Below are positions 1 to 5,106 of a stretch of DNA of 7,677 nt, in pieces. The notes under the pieces were generated by a model, which had not been told where the DNA came from, did not search any database, and saw nothing but the letters and a program-made list of their open reading frames with translations. The first letter of the stretch is position 1, and each line of letters begins with the position of its first letter. A program made the translations under genes and the position numbers. Source of the stretch: JBFXEO01 sp050180015 (GTDB lineage: Bacteria > Bacteroidota > Bacteroidia > Bacteroidales > Tenuifilaceae); NCBI GenBank assembly GCA_050180015.1, contig JBFXEO010000146.1, forward strand, positions 1 through 7,677, given 5' to 3'.

Positions 1-102
1 GATACCCTCCGCCTAATTAAAGGCGAGGGGAATGGACTATTTATGATAGACAGAGAGCTAAAGCAAAGAGTATTTGTGGATGCTACAGCAAAAGCTGAAT
101 AG
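1..102 (+). CDS. 3' end of an unidentified gene (last 33 codons)
   Basis: Frame 1 is open from the window edge to a TAG at 100-102 and encodes 33 residues ending in VFVDATAKAE. The composition is that of an ordinary soluble protein: charged, with no membrane stretch and no sorting motif. An internal ATG at 43 would give only a 19-residue peptide, so reading it as the tail of a longer gene is more likely. The stop is followed 15 bases later by a strong hairpin terminator, which supports a real gene end here. The family cannot be recognised from this tail. The gene converges with the small regulator on the other strand. Confidence 0.55.
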   Translation, partial: DTLRLIKGEGNGLFMIDRELKQRVFVDATAKAE

Positions 103-117
103 AACTTAGACGCCAGC

Positions 118-146
118 AAAAAAGGGAGCAAGTTGCTCCCTTTTTT
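118..146. terminator. Bidirectional intrinsic terminator between convergent genes
   Basis: A perfect stem GGGAGCA (124-130) / TGCTCCC (134-140) with a 3-base AGT loop is flanked by six A on the left (118-123) and six T on the right (141-146), so either strand yields a GC hairpin followed by a U-tract. It lies just after the stop of the plus-strand gene at 102. On the minus strand it overlaps the regulator's stop codon (145-147) by two bases, so the regulator message would end almost at its stop. Confidence 0.85.
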
Positions 147-357
147 ATTCTCCAATATCCCTATACTCAAGAATATCTCCTGGTTGACATTCTAAAACTC
201 TGCAAATAGGATCGAGCGTCGATAATCTTATAGCCTTTGCTTTTCCTTGTTTTAGAATTGACAGGTTCGATAGCGTAATGCCAACCCTTTCGGAAAGTTC
301 GTTCAACCTCATCTTTCGCTTTGCCAGCATTACGTCTAGGTTAACTATTATCGCCAT
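145..357 (-). CDS. Small Cro/CI-type HTH transcriptional regulator (XRE, YozG-like)
   Basis: A 70-residue protein that is almost entirely one helix-turn-helix domain. It starts MAIIVNLDVMLAKRKM, followed by the HTH core LNELSERVGITLSNLSILKQ (about residues 18-37). The recognition-helix region is followed by GKAKAIRLSTLDPICRVL and the ending CQPGDILEY. These are hallmarks of the short YozG-like XRE family, whose members are DNA-binding proteins without a sensor domain. In many genomes this family is encoded just downstream of a DUF2975 membrane protein. Here the upstream side (358-870) holds repeats and no such gene, so the regulator looks orphaned. An in-frame TGA 12 bases upstream leaves the ATG at 357 as the first possible start. 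The nearest good Shine-Dalgarno (complement of 381-389) is about 23 bases away and sits in front of a two-codon upstream ORF. The targets are unknown. Confidence 0.9.
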   Translation of the reverse strand: MAIIVNLDVMLAKRKMRLNELSERVGITLSNLSILKQGKAKAIRLSTLDPICRVLECQPGDILEYRDIGE

Positions 358-380
358 AGCACTATATCATTAAACTATTT

Positions 381-389
381 TCCTCCTTT
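381..389 (-). promoter_or_regulatory. Shine-Dalgarno AAAGGAGGA, unusually far from the regulator start
   Basis: Read on the minus strand, AAAGGAGGA lies about 23 bases before the ATG at 357, too far for direct initiation there. It is about 10 bases before ATG-ATA-TAG (370 to 362), a two-codon ORF ending four bases before the regulator start. Re-initiation or translational coupling is possible. A strong SD is itself uncommon in Bacteroidota genes. The motif is seen; the role is inferred. Confidence 0.4.
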
Positions 390-423
390 AACAACGGCCC
401 TGAATGGCAAGCGGGTAAAGCCA

Positions 424-454
424 TACCTGTCGGGGTTTAAAACCCTGTCAGGGG
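424..454. repeat. REP-like palindrome, left copy (degenerate left arm)
   Basis: The right arm AAACCCTGTCAGGGG (440-454) is identical to that of the copy at 798-828. The left arm TACCTGTCGGGGTTT (424-438) has four differences from a perfect palindrome. The shared part extends to AAACCCTGTCAGGGGGT (440-456), which recurs in inverted orientation at 796-812. The flanks ATACC (423-427) and GGTAT (461-465) are also complementary. The palindrome lies between the regulator's leader and the repeat array. It resembles bacterial REP elements, but no REP-associated transposase is in the window. Confidence 0.7.
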
Positions 455-473
455 GTTCCCGGTATAGGTGCAA

Positions 474-496
474 GGGGGTACTTGGGAAGTACCCCC
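474..496. repeat. Perfect 10-bp hairpin with GGG loop
   Basis: GGGGGTACTT (474-483) and AAGTACCCCC (487-496) are exact complements around a 3-base GGG loop. Part of the right arm, AAGTACCCC, is repeated at 508-516 just before the tandem array. There is no T-tract after it, so it is not a classical intrinsic terminator on either strand. It is probably a structural part of the repeat element. Confidence 0.65.
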
Positions 497-520
497 TCCC
501 TCCTCCGAAGTACCCCATCG

Positions 521-709
521 TACCGTTTTGACACGACGGGGTATCGTTTTAATGGGCTGCCGCATCAAAACGGTACGGCGATCTGTCAGATTGACGCATC
601 GTCGTACCGAAACGGTGGGCCCGCCTGTCAGTTCGACGCGATGGCCTATCCATTCGATGGGCTCGCGCGTCGATTCGATGGGCCATCGCGTTAAAACGAT
701 GCGGTGACC
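521..709. repeat. Nine degenerate 21-bp tandem repeat units
   Basis: Cutting from 521 in steps of 21 gives nine ungapped units that start TACC, TATC, CATC, TGTC, TACC, TGTC, TATC, CGTC and CGTT. Column 1 is always a pyrimidine, column 2 a purine and column 3 a pyrimidine, and column 4 is C in eight of nine. The middle is typically TTYGAYGGG or AAACGGT. A 42-bp higher order shows where TGTCAG-T-GACGC occurs at both 584 and 626. Because 21 is divisible by three, overlapping reading frames stay open and translate to YRFDG-like or RVDSMG-like heptads. These are best read as by-products of the repeat, since none has a start signal or a recognised domain. The array also holds inverted copies: CGTACCGTTTTGA at 519-531 against 565-577, and CGCGATGGCC at 637-646 against 681-690. 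Confidence 0.75.
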
Positions 710-741
710 CCTCCCTGATGCGGGGGCGGTGTTACATTGCC

Positions 742-784
742 GCCTCCCGGCAGGGGGTGGAATCCCCCCGGGCAGCGGGGAGGC
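742..784. repeat. GC-rich two-part hairpin
   Basis: GCCTCCC (742-748) pairs with GGGAGGC (778-784), and inside this GGGGG (753-757) pairs with CCCCC (764-768) around a TGGAAT loop. It lies between the tandem array and the right palindrome and is part of the same element. No T-tract follows on either strand. No family of structured RNA is recognised. Confidence 0.5.
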
Positions 785-797
785 AGGTTGGCCTTAC

Positions 798-828
798 CCC
801 CTGACAGGGTTTAAAACCCTGTCAGGGG
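798..828. repeat. REP-like palindrome, right copy (perfect)
   Basis: CCCCTGACAGGGTTT (798-812) and AAACCCTGTCAGGGG (814-828) are perfect 15-base arms around a single A at 813. Its inward half is an exact 17-bp inverted match to 440-456. It lies 41 bases past the stop of the minus-strand sorting-domain gene, so it could also form an RNA hairpin at the 3' end of that transcript. It lacks a proper U-tract. It looks like an extragenic palindromic repeat that other loci may share. Confidence 0.75.
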
Positions 829-859
829 AACGTGATTGTATAATGGCGTGTACCGGGAA

Positions 860-938
860 CCCGGGGTGTTTACCTGATAACCAACCTGGCGGAGCAGGTT
901 TTACCGCCGTCAACGACCCGGACGGTGTAAACCCCGGG
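860..938. repeat. Nested inverted repeats over the end of the sorting-domain fragment
   Basis: CCCGGG-GT-GTTTAC (860-873) pairs with GTAAAC-CCCGGG (927-938), a 12-bp stem with a 2-base bulge. Inside it are the hairpins AACCTG (883-888) / CAGGTT (895-900) and CCGTC (907-911) / GACGG (921-925). It covers the last codons and stop of the minus-strand fragment, so part of the pattern may be coincidence within coding sequence. A folded 3' mRNA end is the alternative. Confidence 0.35.
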
Positions 939-1379
939 GGCGTACCTTGAGAAGTTGTGTTTTACCCTGTTTTGGCCAAGGGCAAAACTTTCGAGGGTTT
1001 GCCCCGACATGGAGGTAATGCTGACCGTGGCCTTTCCCCCGTTTGCACTGTACTCAATAGCTGCGCTGCCTTCGGCCGGATTTGGGTAGATTTTTAGCGG
1101 GCATTTACCCTGAGCGTCGGCCATGGGCATACCGGTGGGCTTATCAACGGTAACTTTCTGCACCAATGTAGAGTCATTTCCGCACAAATCACTTGCAGTA
1201 ATAACCGCATCATAAAGTATTTCAATTTCACTCTCTCCTGTTTTCACAAATTCATAACTATTCATGGTTATTCCTGTGTTATCATCACTGACTGCATACC
1301 CAGTCACATCGGGACTTAAACCATTCACAGCTTCTTCAGCAGTCAAATGAATATCATCAGGAAAATAAGTAAAATCAGG
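870..1379 (-). pseudogene. 3' fragment of a type IX secretion cargo protein with C-terminal sorting domain
   Basis: The open frame runs from just after a TAA at 1380-1382 to a TAA at 870-872, giving 169 residues. The first part (PDFTYFPDDIHLTAEEAVNG, then VTGYAV, then an LCGNDSTLVQKVTV strand) looks like the last of a series of Ig/HYR-like extracellular modules. The last 78 residues are a Por-type (type A) sorting domain: KCPLKIYPNP, then ATVSITSMSGQ, then the ending YAPGVYTVRV and ARLVIR. Such domains direct proteins through the type IX system to the cell surface. There is no signal peptide and no plausible start; the only candidate is a TTG at 1346 in mid-module. Without an N-terminus the product could not reach the periplasm. 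The sorting domain itself looks intact. The break falls at a module boundary, which suggests recombination or deletion. A frameshift that leaves the rest of the gene upstream in another frame is possible but no such remnant was recognised. Confidence 0.75.
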
Positions 1380-1711
1380 TTAAGCCAATGGTGATTACTA
1401 GCTTCGTATTCATATCCTTTGCCCGTAAGAATTATTAGCATAAAGGTAGGCGTTTCCCGGGTTAAATGCAAGCGGTATTTTTGGGTGCGGTGCTGCCAAA
1501 ATTCCTGCACGGGCATGGCTCAAAGCCGGAATTCCAGGTATCTTTATTGGCATAGTGTTAAACCTTACTTTTACTCTGCTTTTATTTTACATTCCACCTC
1601 CTGCTACTTCTCCCCCTGTTAATTCTTTTTAACTTAATATTTTCTATTTTCCTGACAATTCGAAAAAAAACGGCTAAATTTGTTGACTTTATTTAAAAAA
1701 TTTAGGTAACT
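1380..1711. other. Intergenic region upstream of secA, no confident gene
   Basis: The left half (to about 1560) is of mixed composition and holds short minus-strand frames only. The best is 57 codons (ATG at 1516, TGA at 1343-1345) and overlaps the start of the sorting-domain fragment. A second frame of 47 codons runs from 1553 to 1410. Neither has a recognised domain, and they overlap each other, so at most one could be real. The right half (1560-1711) is AT-rich with pyrimidine runs and leads into the secA promoter. No RNA gene or terminator was seen. Confidence 0.5.
1675..1682 (+). promoter_or_regulatory. Putative secA promoter -7 box (TAAATTTG)
   Basis: TAAATTTG matches the Bacteroidota -7 consensus TAnnTTTG exactly. 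It would place transcription start near 1688-1690, with a leader of roughly 22-24 bases before the secA ATG. The expected TTTG-like -33 box about 20 bases upstream is poor, with only a CTG near 1652-1654 within a T-rich stretch. The region between the box and the start is A/T-rich and has no clear Shine-Dalgarno. Confidence 0.45.
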
Positions 1712-4700
1712 ATGGGAGTTAATAGCATATTCGCAAAACTTTTTGGAACCAAGGCCAATCGCGATTTAAAAGAGCTAATGCCTGTACTCGACACCATTAA
1801 GGCAGTTTATCCCCGATATACATCTCTTACCAACGACGAACTCAGGCAGGAATCAGCAAATCTTCGTGGAAAAGTACGCGAGTACATTGCCTCCGACGAA
1901 GCCGAGGTTGAACGCCTTAAGCTGCAAATGGAGTCGGATACTATAGGCTACGATGAGAAGGAGCAGATATACAAGGAGGTTGAAAAGATAACCAAGCAAA
2001 TAGACGATAAAGTAGAGGAAATTCTCAACCAAATTCTCCCCGACGCGTTTTCAATAGTTAAAGAAACGGCCCTAAGATTCAAGGAGAATGAACTTATTGA
2101 GGTTACTGCCACGGAATTTGACCGAAACCTGGCAGCCCACAAAGATTTTGTAACAATTCAGGGCGACAAGGCCATATACCAAAATCACTGGTCTGCCGGT
2201 GGCAACGAAATTGTATGGGATATGGTTCATTACGATGTACAGCTAATCGGTGGCGCAGTGTTGCATCAGGGAAAAATATCGGAAATGGCAACCGGCGAGG
2301 GCAAAACACTAGTTGCCACACTACCCGTATTCCTCAACGCCCTGGCGGGTAAAGGTGTGCATATAGTTACCGTAAACGATTACCTGGCACGCCGCGACTC
2401 TGAGTGGATGGGGCCAATATATGAATTTCATGGCCTTTCGGTTGACTGCATCGACAAGCATCAACCCAACTCCGAGGCTCGTCGCAAAGCATACAACGCC
2501 GATATTACCTTTGGTACAAACAACGAGTTTGGCTTTGACTACCTCCGCGACAACATGGCCGTTGCACCCGAAGATCTGGTTCAACGCAAGCATCACTATG
2601 CCATAGTAGATGAGGTTGACTCCGTACTTATTGACGATGCCCGTACACCTCTTATCATTTCTGGCCCGGTTCCAAAAGGCGACGACCAAATGTTTGAGGA
2701 GTACAAACCAAAAGTTGAAAAACTTGTAAATGCCCAGAAAGCGTTGGTTACGCAACTCCTTGCCGATGCCCGGAGGTTAATCTCCGAGAACAAAACCGAG
2801 GAAGGAGGCAAATTACTTGTTCGCGCCTTTAAGGGTATGCCCAAGTACAAACCCCTCATCAAGTTCTTAAGCGAACAGGGTAATAAAGCATTATTGCTGA
2901 AGACCGAAAACTTTTACATGCAGGATAATAACAAGAATATGCACATCATCACCGATGACCTATTCTTTGTTATCGATGAAAAATTAAATTCTGTGGAACT
3001 AACCGATAAGGGCATTGACCTTATTACGAGCGCATCGGAAGATTCAAAGTTTTTTGTTTTACCCGATATCGGCAGCGAAATTGCTGAGATCGAAAAAACA
3101 GTCCACGATCACTCCGAAAAAGTGACCAGAAAAGATGAATTGCTCCGCGACTACGCCATAAAGTTGGAGCGTGTACATACCGTCCATCAGCTACTTAAAG
3201 CCTACGCCATGTTCGAGAAGGATGTAGAATACGTGGTGATGGACAACAAGGTAAAAATTGTTGACGAGCAAACCGGACGCATTCTTGACGGCCGCCGTTA
3301 CTCCGACGGTTTACACCAGGCCATTGAGGCCAAGGAGCGTGTTAAGGTTGAAGCGGCTACCCAAACATTCGCAACAATCACCCTTCAGAACTACTTCAGG
3401 ATGTACCATAAACTCGCCGGCATGACGGGTACCGCAGAAACCGAAGCCGGTGAGTTTTGGTCCATATACAAGCTGGATGTAGTTGTTATTCCCACCAATA
3501 AGTCGATTATCCGTAAGGATATGGACGATCTGGTTTACAAAACCAAACGCGAAAAATATAACGCGGTTATCGATGAAATAGTAAGGCTTACCGATGCAAA
3601 CCGACCTGTTCTGGTAGGTACTACTTCTGTTGAAATATCGGAACTGCTGAGCCGAATGCTCAAGTTAAAGGGAATTAGACACAACGTGCTAAACGCCAAG
3701 CAGCACCAGCGCGAAGCCGAAATTGTTGCCGAGGCCGGTCGTCCCAAAACGGTTACCATTGCAACCAACATGGCGGGTCGTGGTACCGACATTAAGCTAA
3801 CTCCCGAAACCCGTGCCGCCGGAGGGCTGGCCATAATTGGTACCGAAAGGCACGAATCGCGCCGTGTTGACCGCCAGCTGCGCGGGCGTTCTGGCCGTCA
3901 GGGAGACCCAGGAACATCACAGTTTTACGTATCGCTGGAAGATGATTTGATGCGCCTGTTCGGATCGGACAGAATTGCTAAAATTATGGATAGACTTGGA
4001 TTAAAGGAAGGCGAAGTTATCCAGCACTCAATGATATCCAGGTCCATAGAACGCGCGCAGAAAAAAGTGGAGGAGAACAACTTTGGTATTCGTAAACGCC
4101 TGCTGGAGTACGATGACGTTATGAATGCCCAGCGTGAGGTCATTTACACCCGCCGCCGACATGCCCTGTACGGCGAAAGGCTTGATGTTGACATATCTAA
4201 CATGTTTTACGATGTTTGTGAGGCAATTGTATCCGAGTTCCACGGTACGTACTCACACGAGGATTTCAACCTCGAAATCATCAAAAATTTCTCCATTGAA
4301 GCCCCCGTAACCGAGGAGGAATACCTTGATTTAAAACCAACAGAAATCGCTGAAAGGCTATACAAAACAACCCTAAACTCGTACGACCGTAAAATTGGCA
4401 CCATTGCCAAACAGGCATACCCGGTAATTAAAGATGTTTACGAAAAGCAATCGGCCATATACGAGAATATTGTTGTTCCGATCTCCGACGGGCAACGTAT
4501 ATACCAAATTGTTACCAACCTCAAAAGAGCCTACGAATCGGGCGGTAAAGACCTGAGCAGATCGTTTGCCAAAACCATCATTCTATTTACAATTGATGAA
4601 TACTGGAAGGAGCATCTCCGCGAGATGGACGAGCTGAAGCAAAGTGTTCAGAACGCCGCGTATGAGCAAAAGGACCCCCTGCTTATTTATAAGCTGGAAG

Positions 4701-4996
4701 CTTACGAGTTATTCCGAACCATGCTGGAGAAGTTAAATAAAGATATTGTTTCGGTTCTTGTTAAAGCATTCATACCGCTTCGCGACCCCAGCCAGGTTCA
4801 GGAGGCCGGGCAAAAACGTCATACGGACATGAGCAAATACCAAACCAGTAGAACCGACAACCTGCAAGCGGGTTCAAATACACAGCCCCAGAACCGGGAA
4901 CCGGTAAAAGCTGAGGTAAAGATCGGGAGAAATGAGCCATGTCCCTGCGGCAGCGGCAAAAAGTATAAGAACTGCCACGGCAAAAATGAGCAATAA
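1712..4996 (+). CDS. secA: SecA, preprotein translocase ATPase
   Basis: SecA is the motor that pushes unfolded preproteins through the SecYEG channel using ATP. It is cytoplasmic and membrane-associated. The 1094 residues show all the landmarks: Walker A MATGEGKT (192-199), Walker B VDEVDSVLIDDARTP (about 299-313), TGTAETE (572-578), GTTSVE (636-641), TNMAGRGTDI (685-694) and QLRGRSGRQGDPG (722-734). The helical scaffold/two-helix-finger region includes YWKEHLREMDELK (964-976), and a C-terminal zinc motif has Cys1077, Cys1079, Cys1088 and His1089, which in the family contacts SecB or the ribosome. E. coli SecA has 901 residues. The extra length is mainly a charged, helical insert at about 55-115 and an expanded preprotein-binding region at about 320-430, both usual in Bacteroidota. 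An in-frame TAG at 1703-1705 fixes the ATG at 1712 as the first possible start. The gene is intact, with no frameshift. Confidence 0.98.
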   Translation: MGVNSIFAKLFGTKANRDLKELMPVLDTIKAVYPRYTSLTNDELRQESANLRGKVREYIASDEAEVERLKLQMESDTIGYDEKEQIYKEVEKITKQIDDKVEEILNQILPDAFSIVKETALRFKENELIEVTATEFDRNLAAHKDFVTIQGDKAIYQNHWSAGGNEIVWDMVHYDVQLIGGAVLHQGKISEMATGEGKTLVATLPVFLNALAGKGVHIVTVNDYLARRDSEWMGPIYEFHGLSVDCIDKHQPNSEARRKAYNADITFGTNNEFGFDYLRDNMAVAPEDLVQRKHHYAIVDEVDSVLIDDARTPLIISGPVPKGDDQMFEEYKPKVEKLVNAQKALVTQLLADARRLISENKTEEGGKLLVRAFKGMPKYKPLIKFLSEQGNKALLLKTENFYMQDNNKNMHIITDDLFFVIDEKLNSVELTDKGIDLITSASEDSKFFVLPDIGSEIAEIEKTVHDHSEKVTRKDELLRDYAIKLERVHTVHQLLKAYAMFEKDVEYVVMDNKVKIVDEQTGRILDGRRYSDGLHQAIEAKERVKVEAATQTFATITLQNYFRMYHKLAGMTGTAETEAGEFWSIYKLDVVVIPTNKSIIRKDMDDLVYKTKREKYNAVIDEIVRLTDANRPVLVGTTSVEISELLSRMLKLKGIRHNVLNAKQHQREAEIVAEAGRPKTVTIATNMAGRGTDIKLTPETRAAGGLAIIGTERHESRRVDRQLRGRSGRQGDPGTSQFYVSLEDDLMRLFGSDRIAKIMDRLGLKEGEVIQHSMISRSIERAQKKVEENNFGIRKRLLEYDDVMNAQREVIYTRRRHALYGERLDVDISNMFYDVCEAIVSEFHGTYSHEDFNLEIIKNFSIEAPVTEEEYLDLKPTEIAERLYKTTLNSYDRKIGTIAKQAYPVIKDVYEKQSAIYENIVVPISDGQRIYQIVTNLKRAYESGGKDLSRSFAKTIILFTIDEYWKEHLREMDELKQSVQNAAYEQKDPLLIYKLEAYELFRTMLEKLNKDIVSVLVKAFIPLRDPSQVQEAGQKRHTDMSKYQTSRTDNLQAGSNTQPQNREPVKAEVKIGRNEPCPCGSGKKYKNCHGKNEQ

Positions 4997-5106
4997 AAAC
5001 ATAACCGCTTTGTTAAACTGAGTATCGAAATCAATCCAATAAAAAGCTATTTTACGATGCTTGGCACATAGCAGCAATAACGTCTGATACTACCTAGCTA
5101 GCCATA

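Noticed and set aside
521..709. CRISPR array
   Set aside because: The 21-bp units are directly contiguous and degenerate, with no unique spacers between them and no cas gene nearby. CRISPR needs near-identical repeats separated by unique spacers.
358..870. Degenerate DUF2975 membrane protein gene
   Set aside because: No frame on either strand shows runs of hydrophobic residues long enough for membrane helices. The region is made of GC-rich repeats.
729..950. 73-codon plus-strand frame with Pro/Gly-rich product
   Set aside because: It runs through hairpins, the palindrome and the antisense of the sorting-domain fragment. Its composition reflects GC-rich repeats, and it has no start signal or domain.
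1419..1622. 67-codon plus-strand frame upstream of secA
   Set aside because: Cys- and Tyr-rich with no domain, it ends in the AT-rich secA leader and lies antisense to two other short frames. There is no sign that it is coding.
2321..2755. 144-codon minus-strand frame within secA
   Set aside because: It is the antisense shadow of a highly conserved part of SecA (the ATPase motifs), with no independent start signal or recognised domain. The same applies to the other antisense frames in secA, argS and ffh.
4997..5106. Promoter or terminator between secA and argS
   Set aside because: TTTG at 5009-5012 and TATTTTAC at 5048-5055 are 35 bases apart, too far for a -33/-7 pair. No hairpin with a T-tract was found, so neither element is annotated.
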